64,000 nt of DNA from Sphagnum compactum. Its lineage: Eukaryota > Bryophyta > Sphagnopsida > Sphagnales. A program made the translations under genes and the position numbers. The notes below the pieces were generated by a model. It saw only the letters and a program-made list of their open reading frames with translations. It was not told the DNA's origin and ran no database searches. The stretch lies in contig OZ234496.1 of the NCBI GenBank assembly GCA_965153455.1, positions 17,600,304-17,664,303 of the forward strand, given 5' to 3'. Every line of letters starts with the position of its first letter. The first letter of the stretch is position 1. Of this stretch, positions 38,841-52,620 are shown in pieces.

Positions 38841-39837
38841 CACATTTTCCACCAAAATCCAAAGACTAAAAATCAAAAGGCTTGCTTCACAATTTGTACA
38901 TTCTCCCCCAATTTCTCTACCAAGCTGAAAAGCCACACACCACTGAAAAGAAAAGAAAAGAAAATTAAAATAAACCTTGAAGTGCAATGTGAAGAAGAGA
39001 AATATGAAAATAGAAATTGATGTAAGAGCATAAGGTTACAAAAAAGGTAGTTTATATTTCAAAAGTTTGCCACATCCTTATTTGCCACTCGACTTTTCTT
39101 TGCAAGTGCGAAATCCTCCAAAAAACCCAGAGAGCTTCCATGAATTTGCTTGTAGCTATGCATTGACACAGTAGTGGGTTTTGCCTTGCCACTTGGCAAT
39201 GGCCTGATTGTAAGGAAAGTTATGGAGTGTAAAAAATTACTGGCTATAAAGTTGAGTGCAAAGATCCAAATGCATGTTGAGTCAATTTCGCAACTAGTTT
39301 TTCATAAAGCTGAGAGTGCTAAATGTGCACTCATTTTTAATAGAACCAAGAACTTGGACAATGGTGATTTATGTTAACTTCATGTATTTTGAAAGCTTGT
39401 GGTTAGTGTGGGAGATGCGGTGATTTTGCACCAAAGCTGGGTCATTGGATTCAAGTTGTTCTCAGAATCATGCATGACAACCTCAGAGTTATGGATTGTG
39501 GTCATCTTGAAATGGGAGCATTGCAAATCCAAATTGTGAGAGGACAACAATGCAAGGATAGTCTTCCCATTTTGACCAACCTTGGAAAGCACACAAAAGG
39601 TTGCCTTCAAAACATTCAAATGAGAGTGAAAATTAATTTTTGCCTTTATAATGTTTGTAGACCAAAATTGTGGGGTAGATGACACTTAGAGCAATCATCA
39701 CCTCATGCTATGGGAACCGCTTTTCTAGCTTTGACACTAAGCCCCGAATTGCACCTTCACATTCATCTTTCATCTTGCTGACTACCCGGCTTAATGCAAG
39801 TTTGGTGACAGGTTGAGGACCACCAACACCATCATCA

Positions 39838-41345
39838 CTACTCAAATATCTAGGATATTTGTGGCCAACAAGGAAAATGCCAAATAATCCTTTTCACCAT
39901 TGAGATCAGAAAACTATTCCATGGGGAGGTTGGAATTGGTTAGGGTTTCAATAGCATTGAAATCATCAAAATATAATGTTAGGTCTTTAAATTTCGTATA
40001 TTAGTCAGAGTAAAACTTGTAGAACTTTTGTTGGGCTACCTTCACAATTTCCACAAAGTTGCAAACAAAAACATCTCTGCATTGTGCAACCTTGATCAAG
40101 GCACGAACACACTAAAGTAACGGAAGAATGTAGGGCAGCCCTAAAATTACTTCCACATCACACAAATAATTTAGGTTCTTCCTTGCAACATCATTTTGTT
40201 GACTCTCTGCATGCATTTTGACCATGAGAGGACGAAATTTTGAGTATACCCACTTGGTTGGAATTAACATGGAAATCCAATGTGTTTTCACATTTCAGAG
40301 GACTTTGTTGCCTTTTGTTTGCAATAGATTGGCCAATTTTTGAAATTTAGCAAATTTCTTTGAACTTTGTGTGAAAAAGATGTATAAATTATGCAAGAGA
40401 GGCTTCAATCGATGCATGAGCGAGACAACAAACAAAGTGACAACGACGAGATTTGTCTTATGGGCAAAACAGTGGACCTTCGTAACGAAAGGAACCACCT
40501 TTTTCTTGAATTGTTGAGTCACCTTTGTCCTATGACCTTGGAACACGATGTTGCCATTGCAACCAATGCCGACCAACTTCCCAACAAGGTCCTCTAAACT
40601 TAATCCACCAAAATCAATCACATTTCAACATTAGCCCAAAAATGTTGTTAAAAGTGGCAGACACATCCATTCTTTCCACGCATAACAGAATTAGAATCCT
40701 TCTCTGTTGTTGCACCATGTATAAGTGGATAAACAACCACTGGGTGTTGTCAATTGTAATAACCTCGTCCGCACTGAATGCAATAATAGAAGCAATTGCA
40801 AATGTCGCTTTGATGGCTTCCAACAAAGCCCCATACTTCATTTTTGCCATCCCCTAACCGATCCGTGAAACTAATGTTTTAGGGAACATATTTCACTTTT
40901 AATAGTTGAAACACTTCTTTCAAGCTCTCATAATCAGACATGGGATGTCCATGGGTAAGGAGATGAAAACTAACAACAAATTGGACATATTTTTGTCTTT
41001 GTTTTAGACGAGACATCAACTTGCAATTGGTCCAAGATTGAAGGGCGATCGGTAGTTACGTAACACCGTTCATTCTTCACATGAACATAATCTTTGTTGA
41101 AGTAAAAGTTGCTAGCATTAACCCCGGGCATGGAAACCTTAGCCTTGTAACAACCTTGATGTTTCAATAGACTGTCCAACTTGGGGGCCAACAATTTTTC
41201 CTTCCCTTCCACGAATGTACACACCATACAATGAACCTAATGCACTTGGCCCTTCTCATCGAACACCAACTTTGCCCATGGCAAGCGAGCAGTCCACACA
41301 TATTGGGAAAATGGGTTGAAACCTAAACCTTTTAGGCATCTATCA
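39838..41345 (-). pseudogene. hAT-like transposase relic (BED-type N-terminus plus hAT core)
   Basis: Minus strand from 41,345 downwards: NPFSQYVWTARLPWAKLVFD with an EKG and a cysteine (BED-like finger remnant), KLLAPKLDSLLKHQGCYKAK, then in changing frames ALLEAIKATFAIASIIAFSA, LVGIGCNGNIVFQGHRTKVT, PFVTKVHCFAHKTNLVV, THWISMLIPTKWVYSKFRPL, and RALIKVAQCRDVFVCN with FVEIVKVAQQKFYKFYSD. This order (TARLPWAE.., G.D...V..G...GV......PF....HC.AH..NL, R(H)WISML.P.KRV..EY..L) matches the plant hAT-derived zinc-finger protein family. At least six in-frame stops and several frameshifts are visible. The C-terminal dimerisation block is not clear. I found no terminal inverted repeats. Confidence 0.7.
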
Positions 41346-41989
41346 AGGGGCCAAGAATATGAATTCTAGACAATATAGTAAGTTTGAAAGGAAGAAACCA
41401 TGATCAATATACATTTCATGATCCTTATCAAAAAAAATTGTAAAGTAACTATAAATGAAGTTTTTTAACGTATTAAATTTAAAAATATTATTTAATTTAA
41501 TGATCAATATGAAAATATTCTTTGAATTTATGTCAATGATATTGAAGAATCACATGTTTAAAATAGATTTAAGTAGATTATTCAAAAATGCAAGTAAGTT
41601 TTTTTTTCATTTTCCGGATTGTTCAAAGTATCAAAGTAGGTTTCAAAGATGAAATATTGGAGTTCTTTTTTTTTGGTTAATGAACATCTGAAATTTATTT
41701 ATGCACGTTCAAATTCCAAGGTAAAAATAATAATATATCAATCTTTTAATGTAAAAGTATTTTTGAACACAATTCCGCTACTCAATTTCAAAAATACTTT
41801 TGACCTACTTTTTGTACACTAAAGTTTTCTAAACTTTGTATATAACATACTATAAACTTAATATTGTGCACCATGATGGTTTAACAATGATTGAAAAGGT
41901 TCGAATCTACTTTCTTGCATTTATGTGTAAAAACATGACTGCAACTATTCAAAGCCATTTTTGTCTATACTTGATCATGCTTTCACTTG

Positions 41990-42395
41990 AAAAGAAAATA
42001 AAACCAAGAATCTTGAAAAATAGAAAATTTGCAAAGGCTAGATAGAAGGAAAAACCTTAAATTCAAAACCACAAAAACTTGGGGAAAGTGGAATGTCATA
42101 AACTATTTTTAGAGATTGAAGGAAATCGAGAAATAAGACCAATTTGAATCCTAAAAGACAATAGATTTGCAAAGGCTCTAAAGAAAAAAGAAACCCTCAA
42201 AGCCACAAAAAACTTAGGAAAATGGAATGTTGGAAATGGATTTTGGTGGCTAAAGGGAATCAAGAAATAAGACCAAGAAACTGTTAAGATGTAGTATAGT
42301 TGCAAAATCTCTAAAAAAAAGAAAAACCTTAAATTCAAAGCCACAAAAACTTGGGAAAATGGAATTTTGGAAATGGATTCTGGAAATTGTGAAGA
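41990..42395. repeat. three-copy ~136-bp tandem repeat
   Basis: AAACCYTMAAAKCCACAAAAA followed by CTTGGG/CTTAGG, then GGAATKTYGGAAATGGATT and AATAAGACCAA blocks, recurs at about 42,052, 42,191 and 42,324. The copies are moderately diverged. Confidence 0.7.
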
Positions 42396-45300
42396 GGACT
42401 CTTGCCTTGCAAATTCTTAAGGTTATGTAATTGCAGCTATTTAAAATTAAGCTTGGAGGTCAAAATTCCTTAACGAACCATAACTTTTGCTTATACACCA
42501 TATTTCCTTCAAGCAACCATAAGTTTTCAAAATCCATAAACTTGCTGAAAAACAAACAATAAATGTGCATCACAAATCCAAAACAATATTATTATTGTCC
42601 ATTTTTTAAATTATGAACTCCCAAAATCCAATAAAACCTTAAAAATATTTATTGCTACAACTAATGCTAATGATTTGCTATTATGCTTGCATCACCATTG
42701 TTGGCAATGGAGGTAAACATGTTGTAGAAAACTTGACAAAAAGCTCTTAGCACCGGTATCAAAGGTGGCAAAGACAATACTGTCACAGGAAAGCAATAGG
42801 CAATTTAGGGTTTGAAAATGGAAACAATGTGGCGATTTTGCCACTTGGAAATCGCATTAAGTGAAATTTTTAGAATTTGGGGCCCAATTTTTCAACAAAC
42901 TTGTCATTCACCCTTTTTCTATGTCACTTTTTGGCGATTTTTAACCAAAAAAAAAGGTTGGTTTGATGGTTTTGAGCTAAACTATTTGCATGAATGAACT
43001 ACCTAAATGAACAATCATTTTGATAGTTGAAAAATGTAGTTGTGGAATAAAAGGAGACATTTAAGTTGAGAAATAAACATTGTTGGCTAGCTAGCCCATG
43101 GCTTGCATTTTGGAATTGCTTGTAAATAGATATATCATATAACTTGTAAAGTTATTCATTTGTGTATTTATATTTTTGTGAGTAGAACAAAAAGACTTGG
43201 TAGATAATTTTTAGTGTATTTGGAGGGTACATTATTTGACGTAATATTTCCTCTAGAAAGTGAAGAAATATTTCAAAATGACAAATTTCATTTCGAAATG
43301 CTTCCCGGTTTTAAGTTTCTTTTCTATTAAAAAAATCTTTATGGTTCTATTGTTGGACAATTTTTCAATTAATAGTTAATAAAATCTCTTAAATTCAAAT
43401 GCATTTTTAAATTTACAAAGAAATGAAAAATCGCATAAGATGTGACAAAGCACAAAAACAAGTTTATTACCATGGCCTAAACAAATGAACCAAGTTTTGT
43501 TTCAAATGTGACATCATCTCCCAAAGTTAGCATCAAATTGAATTACAATAAGTCTAACTAATATAGGAAATGAACATCATTCCTTATAAGGATCTTGGAT
43601 GCTATGAAGGAGAAAAGTTGCTGAACATTAGGATTAGAGATGGAAAATGTAATGTTGCAATTTGTTAAATTCTAGAATTGTCAGTATCCCACATGCACAA
43701 CATTAGCTGGAATCCTATCATGTTTAAAACATCTGTTGTGATGGAGCAATATAATGCCAATGCATAATTTACTCCAATGATGATGGTACATCAAGGCTAG
43801 TTTATGGTGAACAACTTCAATTTTCACAAATCATCCTTTTGGATAATAATTCTAGGAGGCAATTTCACTCCAAAACCTTTTCATATCATTTCACCTTCTA
43901 ATAATCACATGTGAAGATTGAATGTTCTTGTATTTTTAACATAAAATTTTCATGTGAAATAAATATTAGACAACATAGTTTAACATAAAATTGTTTTGCA
44001 AGATGAATACTAAACAACAAAAAGACACAAATTGTGTAATGCAAGATGATAAAGATAATTCAAAATTCAAATTGTTTTGCAAGACTATACAATAATACAA
44101 AAACAAAAATTATGGAATGCAACATGAGTATCAAACAATGCACAATTTACACAAATTTGAAATTAAAATGACAAATTTGATTGCATAATTTCACAAATTG
44201 TCAAGACATGATAGATAAACATAAACAAAACAAAATGTCATATTATTAAAAAACACAAATTACTATCATTGACATAATCCAAAATTTAGGTTTTTGAGGC
44301 AAGGATTCCACATATGAGTTTATTATGTCATATATTGAGTCCCTATAAATGGTTTGAAGTGAAATTGAATGTCACGAACTCAATTTAATGAGTGTACATT
44401 TTTTGAAAAAAATTTATACATGTATATTAATAATTAAGTTATTAATCTACATATAATGGCCAATTGACAAATCTAAGCATATATTCTTTGCCATTGGTGT
44501 TCACACTAAGGGTACCTTGCAAAAGTCATGTGCATGACGCAAAAAGTGAGCCACCATACCATGCATTCATTTTATAGTTGCCTACCCTAACTTAGCTTAG
44601 CTTACATTAGGTAGTTGTCATGATTATAAAACTTTAAATTATTATTTATTTCCATGTGTACATCATTTTGTGGACAAAATTTATCCAATTCCAATGGACA
44701 ATTTTTTGTCATGTATATACATCCTAGTTCTTTATCATACATGGTTACACATTTTAGTCGTAAATCCAGTTGCAAATGGTCATGTCACATGCATATGCAA
44801 CTACACATTTTAGTAGTAAAAATGAGTCGCAAAATAACCATGCCACATTAGATGGATGAAAAGTTAGTGTTAGTCACATATTGATGTGATTGTCCTTTTG
44901 ATTGGGTGCCATGTTTTTTTTTTGCAACTTGTTCAAGGTGATTAGACACAATATCTTCCCCACAACCCTTCAACAACATTTAGTAAACATGGAAAAATGA
45001 CTTTTCACAAACCATGAATAATAAACATGTTTACAAGAAACAATCTTGCAATCCTAAGTAGGTTTGACAAGATTGATAAAAGGCATGTTCAAAAGTCAAG
45101 ATAATCATCACATTTAGTACACAATAATGACAATGGTGATGGGTTCAACATTGTGTGTTGATTTCCAAAAAGCATGGATTCAATTTCAACACAAAACATA
45201 GCTTTATGTTGCTTCCATGTAGTTAGTTGGTTTGATGTAAAACACCATGCTTCCATAACTAATACATGTTTGGTGCATATTTGATTGTGTTCACTATCAC

Positions 45301-48300
45301 AAAACCATGTTTTTATGTTGGTTTTTAAATTGATTTTAATCATATTTTCAATCATATTAAACATTGAATAGAAATGGCTTTATTAAAAATAAATTTGTTT
45401 TGACTAAAATGACTACATATGATAAAGATGATTGAAAATATTTGTTGATGTGGATTTTTATTTTATTTTTTTGGTTTTAGTATTACATAAATGGTTTAAC
45501 ATTTATTTAAAAATTAGAATAATTTTATCACAAATTATCTAAGAAATCTCATAATGAAATGGATTTCATTTATGAGTTTTTCCAATTAAATTAAGATATC
45601 TCAAATTTTATAAATTTAATTAAAATTTCTAAGTTTCATTTAAATACATTAAATTTATTCATTTTTAATATAATAATTATTTTCTAATTTTTGGTAATAA
45701 GATAAAATTAAAAAATAATAATTTGAATTTTACATTTTTTCATATGTCATTCTGTTATATTTTAATTGAGTTATCTTGTATTTCTATTTTTATTGAATCA
45801 TCATAAACAAAAAAATGAAAACATGACACCCATAATTTACATTCATTTGTTTTAGCAATTTAGTTGGAAAATAACTTATATATTTTAATATTAACACATC
45901 ATCAAAATTAACATTAAAATTTTAATCAGTCATATTTAGATGACTTATTTTAATCACATTAATCACATTAGTCAAGTTGGATAATTTCACACAAATGCCA
46001 TATGTTTTAATTTTATAATGTGTTTGTTTTGATTAAATAATTAGTTTTAAAAGTCAAAACATACCTAGTTTTGATTTTAGTTAAATCACACATAATTAGT
46101 CATTTTAGACAAATGAACTTGTATATTGGTTGAAAATGATGTACAACAATATTTGCGTAGTGAGAAAAAATTATATATTATTTGGGTTTTAGTTTTCATA
46201 ATTCATGTGTACATCTATATATACAATGTATATTTATTCATATATATATGATACATGGTATATGTTTTTAATGAGAATTGAATTTTGGTCTCCATGACCA
46301 AATGCCAATGTCTTTGCCAACTGACCACCATGTTTTTGTGACACAATGTGTCAAATAATGAATATAACTTGTTTATTCCAAGTTATTTTACAAACCTAAA
46401 ATTTGACTTGCATTTTTTTCATTTTTTTTATATCTACATACCCTATTAGTACCTACCTAGGTACCTATTATTAATTAAACAATTCAAGAAGGGTAAGTAT
46501 GTAATAAAATGAATTACTACACATGTTACCATTCCTAAATTCAACATTTGTAAATTTTCAATTTGACAAGTAAGACTCAATATTTTTCATATAACCTACA
46601 TGTTGTGAAATATACATTCAAGAGTATGTATAAAAACATGAGTCATTCTATCAACATTTGAGAGTGAAAAAACATTAATTTAGCATTTACAATAATTTTT
46701 GAAGCCTTGAATGAATCAAATAACAATTTTTGAAATCAATCCAATTTTTTGGGGGACTATTCATATTAATGGAAATTGAATAATTATTACATTTTACTTG
46801 GTTTGGACTCATCATTTGGATTCAAGTAAAAATAAATTGTAAAATATGCAATTTGCATGTTTCCCTTCCATAACCCATGGATAAATGTAAAAATAACATT
46901 GGAAAAAAATGGTAAAACAATAGAATGTAATTTAAACATAAATTTTCTGCAATGGTTGCATGCCATGCACCCTCCAATGTCAATTCATTATTATTATGTT
47001 ATTGGAAAATGAGTTGGATGTGTTTCGTTTTACTGTGGATTTACCAAAAATAAATTTTCAAGAAAAAATATGCTTTCATGACTTGAATTAAATTTTGTAT
47101 CTACACATATTTACAACCTAATTACCTTCCTACAACCTACATGTGCCTACCTAACCTAATAAATATTAATGCACAATCTAGTAATACTATATATTTATTA
47201 TCTACCTACTTCCCTACCCTACCTTTGTACCTATCTATCTATGAAGTACCTATATAATTAAGACTTATTTATATAATATTCTTTTCCAAATTTTATGACC
47301 ACATGTCCTCTTCAACTAAACGTCAAATAGTGAAGAAAACAATTTTAATTAGTTAACCCAATAAAGAAAAGCTTGTGACTTCAACAACCTAGGGGCCTTA
47401 AGTCAAGTTGATCAAATTCATATTCAAAACAAATAGGGAAATCAAGTTGGACATTCAAAAAATCATGAATTCTTTTGTATGGACGATCAATTAATCCTGA
47501 GGAATGTACACAATTTGACATATTTGATGATGTTGATAATTTGTAAAAGTTTGTGACCAAATTTCTAACCATTGGATTAAAGGCATGCCCTACATCGTTC
47601 ATCAACACAATGATATCCATTTTATTGTGGCAATTCTAGATTAGTCAAACAATGCTGAGACAATCATGTATTTAAGTAAAAAAATTATTTATGAGTTTTT
47701 AAAAATGTTGAAAGATATTTTGTATTTATATAGTTATTTCAAAACTTATCCAAATGTAAAATTTATATATTAAAAAAATTATCGTACAAATGCAACACAC
47801 ATTTCCAACATTAACTAAATTTTCTAAACTTGTAAACAAGTTAAAATAACATTAGTTATGCATGCTTCAAGTGGTTCCTATTAGCATGGTTGTACTTACA
47901 TTGTCCTTTTCAAATTGTCATTGTTACAATATGTAATAGATTTTGGTTTTCCAGATGTAGCTTTGATTTTGTGAAAAACATGTTTTACAAAAGTCAAACA
48001 TTCAATCTTCTACATAAACATTTAGATATTTGTGTTCCATGTTTTCCCCTAGATTAAAACGTCATGGCTTTTATTGCTATCCAAATTTCACTAAAAGTTT
48101 GTTCTTTATTTTTTACAAATATTGTCAAATCTCAATTGTTCATTATGGAAATAAAATTTCCACTTTTGTCTTTACACATGGAAAGGTCCTCAAATGTGGG
48201 CATTGACCAACATTGAGTTTGTGCTTGACTATCATCTCATGTGGGCCCTTATTTTCGCAATGCTCTCATCCACAAGCCTTACCCTATACATAATTCATAA

Positions 48301-48800
48301 TACTACTCACACCATGTAGGTTGCTACATGTGCTTTTCCTATTCTACATCATGGACTCAACTTGTGGATGGATACCAATAGTTATTGGAAACCCTTAGAA
48401 GGAATTATTTAAAACAAGTTCAATATTTTTTAATAATTTTAGCATATTTTGAAGATATCCATTTTATTTTATACATTTTTTTTAACACATAAAGGTGTAA
48501 AATGTGCACCTATGACTTTGTGGCAAGTACATAGAATATATCAAGGATATCCATTTGATTTACGGTTGTCCATACCAAATGTACCTTTTCAGACGTGGTA
48601 CTACCAAAAGAACCCTTGCAGCTTGGAAAATATGCCAGCTTAGAATTATCCTATTAACAAGATATTTGACTTTGAGTAATATGGAATTTTAATGAGTCCA
48701 TTTCCCACGTCAAAGGTGAGCTTCAAGTTGTCTTGCCAGGATGAACGGGCAGATTTTTACTTTTCTAAAAGGGCAGCTATGATTACAAAGGGAAAAAGAA

Positions 48801-48822
48801 GGGGTTTAGGGTTTAGGGTTTA
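48801..48822 (+). repeat. interstitial telomere-like repeat
   Basis: Three consecutive GGGTTTA units, the plant telomere repeat. It is too short to be a relic telomere and may be a repair scar or telo-box cluster. It lies about 670 bp left of element A. Confidence 0.8.
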
Positions 48823-49487
48823 AAATCGCCTAAAAGGGACTGAAAACTGTTTTCTCCGGGGAAGGTGTCGCCACATTTATGTCTACTAACTACAGTTTTA
48901 CAGAGTTCCTCCATTAAAGTGGTTCTTCATTATGATGGTCTTACCTCCATTTTGGAGATGGTTTTTTATTAACTAATTTTTGGTGGGCATTCCTTCAGGT
49001 TCTTAAACTTCAATTGCACAAAGCCAATTCATAATTTCACAGCATCAAAACTTTGACATTTTTACTTTGGGTTAAGAATTTGGAATAGATGACAAAAAGG
49101 CAAGCTATTACAATTTACCTAGCATCATATCAATAAAACTGAAAAATATTTTTATATTAAAATGTGGGAGAAAGTAATTATATAGATTTGCCACTTTTTG
49201 AGTAGCCAAAAGGTACAAGTACAGTTAGCAGCATGGAATTCTGAAACCAAATGGACCATGGTGGATAGGGCTGGGGTTTTAAAAGAATTTCCCCAAATGA
49301 TGAAATAGCTATACTTTTGTGAGATATCTCACTAACCCCAATTTGCAGTGGGGTCTTTGAGGTAACCTCTCTACAAACTACCATGAACTTTGAAGTTTAC
49401 ATCTCGAGCCTTTTGGTCTTCTTCTTGGGTTGGATCCATCTGTGCAGGCCCAATAAGAAGTCACAAAGCAACATTTTCCAAATGGAT

Positions 49488-49493
49488 CCCTCC
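49488..49493. repeat. left target-site duplication of element A (CCCTCC)
   Basis: CCCTCC immediately precedes the TACAGAATAC end. CCCTCG follows the other end at 56,865-56,870, a match at five of six positions. Confidence 0.5.
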
Positions 49494-49864
49494 TACAGAA
49501 TACCAAAAGAGCCATAATGGTATATGACTCCAACCTCAAGTCAAATTGTTGAAAAATGTTTCAACCGTCAGCCAAAATGTTAAAAAAGATTTTAATCCTA
49601 GGTTAAAGTGCCAAAACAATTTAAACCTTAGCCCATATTCTAAAAATATATTTCAACCTTAAGCCAATATGCCCAAAACATATTCCAATCCTAAACCAAT
49701 ATGCATATGCAAAATCAGTTTTGTCTTGGGATAAACCTTCTTGGCCTAAGGTCCAACATTAAGCCAATATACACGTATTATTATTTTAAAAATGTGTATT
49801 TGCATCAAATACACAGAAATTCTTGGTCCAATGGCTGGGGGCTATTACAATTTGACCCAAGGTC

Positions 49865-50165
49865 ATTGTCTTAAAGGTGTAGGACATTTGTCTTAAGGGT
49901 GTGGGACATTTGTTTTGGGAAAGCATGACATTTGGCTTAATGGAACAAGACATTTGTGTTAAGGGTGCAAGACATTTGTTCTAGTAGTGTGAGATATTTG
50001 TCCTAGGGGTGCAAGACATTTGTTCTAGTGATGTGAGACATTTATCCATGGGGTGCAGGACATCTATCTTTGGGTTATGAAACATTTGGCTTAGGGTTGT
50101 GGGACATTTGGCTTAATGTTCAAGACATTTGTCTAGGGGCATGAGACATTTGCCTTAAAGTTGAA
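49865..50165 (+). repeat. ~25-30-bp tandem array within the left arm
   Basis: About ten or eleven copies of a unit like GGTGYRRGACATTTGTCTTA. The corresponding array in element B (58,610-58,745, inverted) has roughly half as many copies, which accounts for about 230 bp of the length difference between the arms. Confidence 0.75.
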
Positions 50166-50319
50166 GACCAAGGAGGTTGGTTTGACCCCTGGATTCCAAA
50201 GGATTAAAACACATCGTCATGTTCACAAGAGCTTCTAATGTTGTTTTACCCAACACACTAACTTTCATGTGAGAGAGCACTTGGGATGGTGGGCAACAAC
50301 AAAATCATTTTTTTGCCTT

Positions 50320-50780
50320 CACAATTTGCCCGAAATGATCAGGCAGAAAACTTCTCAAACAGCCCAAAAAATTTCAAGCATGAGGATATTTCCAGCATGC
50401 CCAAAATGTTTGGGCATGAATGAAAAACATCTTCAACATTTACAAGGTGCCCATAATTATTGGGCAAAATAAAAAATCTCAAAATGCCCAAAATTTTTGA
50501 GCATTAGGACTTTTCCAGAATGCCCAATTTTTCTGGGCAGAAATGAAAAATTCAACGTTTATAACTTTCCTAGTCATGCTAAAATCTCCAAAATAGCCCA
50601 AATCTTTTCCAAGCATCCTGGAATAAAAGTCTGGTGAATCTTTTTGAGCACAAGATTTGTCGAGTTCACAAAACTTTCAGCAGAAATGAGAAATTTTCAA
50701 CCTCTATAATTTGCCAGAAATTAATCGAGCAGCATAAAAATCTTAAGTTTCCCCAAGCTGCCCAGACTTTTTGTGTAGTT
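50320..50780. repeat. array of short GCCC..GGGC palindromes within the left arm
   Basis: Six or more small imperfect palindromes, for example TGCCCAAAATGTTTGGGCAT (near 50,399), GCCCATAATTATTGGGC (near 50,451) and GCCCAATTTTTCTGGGC (near 50,522). They are embedded in ~60-bp units with AATGAAAAAY and CAACRTTTATAA spacers. Inverted counterparts lie at about 58,080-58,560 in B, and another set at 60,530-61,050. Confidence 0.7.
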
Positions 50781-50929
50781 TGAAAAATCCTGAATGTGAA
50801 CGGTTCAAAATTGGGTTAAATTAACCCATCATACTATTTTATCTATCCCCCTTGTGTGAAGAACTTAGGGGTTAATTCACTCATATTTAAGTCATTTTAA
50901 CCCCCAAATCAAGAGAGGGTTAAATGGAA

Positions 50930-51720
50930 TAAAAATATCTTTACTAACTTTTGGTGTGAATCCAACTTTAGGCCTAAATAGATTTTAATCTTAAATAAAA
51001 TATATTTTAAAATCTAATTGTAAGCATCAATGCTAATTTTTTAAAAATCCTAAGCCAAAATAATAAAAAGATTTTAACCTTTGGCCTAAGTGCTAAAAGG
51101 ATTCTAACCCCAAGCCAAAGTGGTAAACTTATTGTAACCCTCAGCCAAAATAATAATAATTTTCTTAATCTTTGGGCCTAAATAGATTCTAACCTTTGGA
51201 CCTAAACAAATTCTAAGCTTAAGCCAAAATATTAAAAAGATTTCATCCTTAAGCTTAAAAGGATTTTAAGCTTAAACCAAAATATTAAAAAGATTCTAAC
51301 CTGAAACTTAAATGTTAAACTTTTTAAAACCTTAGACTATAATTTTTTACATAATTTAGCCTATGGTTTAAAAATTTATTAATATTTTGGTTTAGGATTT
51401 GAATTACAAATATTCAAGGTTTGTATTAGGTTTTAAAATGTATATTAGGTTAAATATTGAATTACAAATATTCAAGGTTTAAAAATTTATTAATACTTTG
51501 GTTTAGGATTTTGAATTACAAATATTCAAATCCTAAACCAAAGTATTAATAAATTTTTAAACCATAGGCTAAATTATGTAAAAAAAAAACCTTAGGTCAA
51601 ATTTCAACCAAAGACCAAAGTTTTAAAAATGTTTCTAACTATAAGCCAAAACCTTAAAAAAGATTATGAACCTGAGCCAAATTGCCAAAAAGATTCTAAT
51701 CTTAGACCACTATTATTATG
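50930..51720. repeat. ~36-bp degenerate unit repeats within the left arm
   Basis: Many copies of a unit like AAGATTYTAACCTTAAGCC followed by AAARTRNTAAA. The complement of the same motif fills 57,420-58,060 in element B. Dense subterminal repeats like these are typical of transposons whose transposase binds many sites near the ends, which is inference here. Confidence 0.65.
51330..51597. repeat. nested inverted repeat with a perfect 34-bp stem
   Basis: 51,476-51,509 and 51,530-51,563 are exact reverse complements (core ATTTATTAATACTTTGGTTT) around a 20-nt loop. A longer diverged arm pairs 51,330-51,399 with 51,530-51,597. A single un-duplicated counterpart exists in element B (about 57,660-57,740), so the inversion-duplication arose in A after the copies separated. 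Confidence 0.8.
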
Positions 51721-52025
51721 TTTTGGAATGTACCATACTTGGCCTTGGATGCACTTTTCCATTATTTTGGTATGATGAGATGAATACATCTTTATATATG
51801 TATGAAGGTTGAACCTTGAGCCAAACAAAATTATCTTGGCCAAAGTGAACCAGTAACCAACAATGCACCAGTTGGTCGTTCTGTCCACTAGATGGGCTGT
51901 GTTTTTCCATTCGACGTTAGATGGGGTTCATCACAGTCCATTTCTTTTCACTGTTGACCATTGTACTTTTTTTTTTTTTGGGGGTTTGTTCTTGGTTGTT
52001 TTTCCCTGGGACTTGACTTCACACA

Positions 52026-52620
52026 TAGGTACCCTACTCGCCTTCCTACCTTCATAAATATTGTACCAACCTTGGTATTTTACTAATTATCCCCTATTGA
52101 CATAACTACCTTAATGACTAGTTATTTTACTGACCTAACTATTATACTAACTACTTACCCTACTAACCTAGTTACCATGTTAACTACATACCTTACTAAC
52201 TTAACTTCCTTACTGACCTAACCATTGTACTAACTACCTACCCTATTGACCTAGTTACATTACTATTTATCAACCCTATATACATAGCCACCTTATTGAC
52301 ATAAGTACTTTACAAACCTAGTCACCTTGATAAGGTAATTTGTTTCCTCATATTAACTTGCCTATCTACCTAGCTACCTTGCTAGTGTAACTTTCTTCTT
52401 ACCTACTAACTTGCCTACCTACATGCTTACCTACTTTAACAACCTATTTACCTTACTCCTTGAACTTCATTCTTACTTACTAACTTGCCTACTAACCCAA
52501 CTACTGACCTAAATACCTACTTACTACCTATGCACCCACCTTCCTACCTACCACTATGTTCACATACCTACCTATGTTTTTTACATAGCCAAATTACTAA
52601 CTAATTACCTACTCATTTTT
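52026..52620 (+). repeat. degenerate TTAC/CTAC/CCTA simple-sequence region
   Basis: About 600 bp dominated by ACCTACC, TTACTAAC and TTAACTAC-like strings with almost no G. It is long-decayed simple sequence within the interior of element A. Confidence 0.7.

Larger units (their letters stand above)
35095..39830. other. interval upstream of the PPR pseudogene
   Basis: The first ~1.2 kb has higher GC and a (CT)n run and may be the old promoter/leader of the PPR gene. The rest is AT-rich, with a small tandem repeat at 38.65-38.84 kb. No gene recognised. Confidence 0.45.
41346..49487. other. AT-rich gene-poor interval
   Basis: No gene recognised in about 8 kb. It contains a three-copy tandem repeat at 42.0-42.4 kb, a TACC-rich simple-sequence patch at about 47.1-47.25 kb and a telomere-like patch at 48.80 kb. 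Confidence 0.5.
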
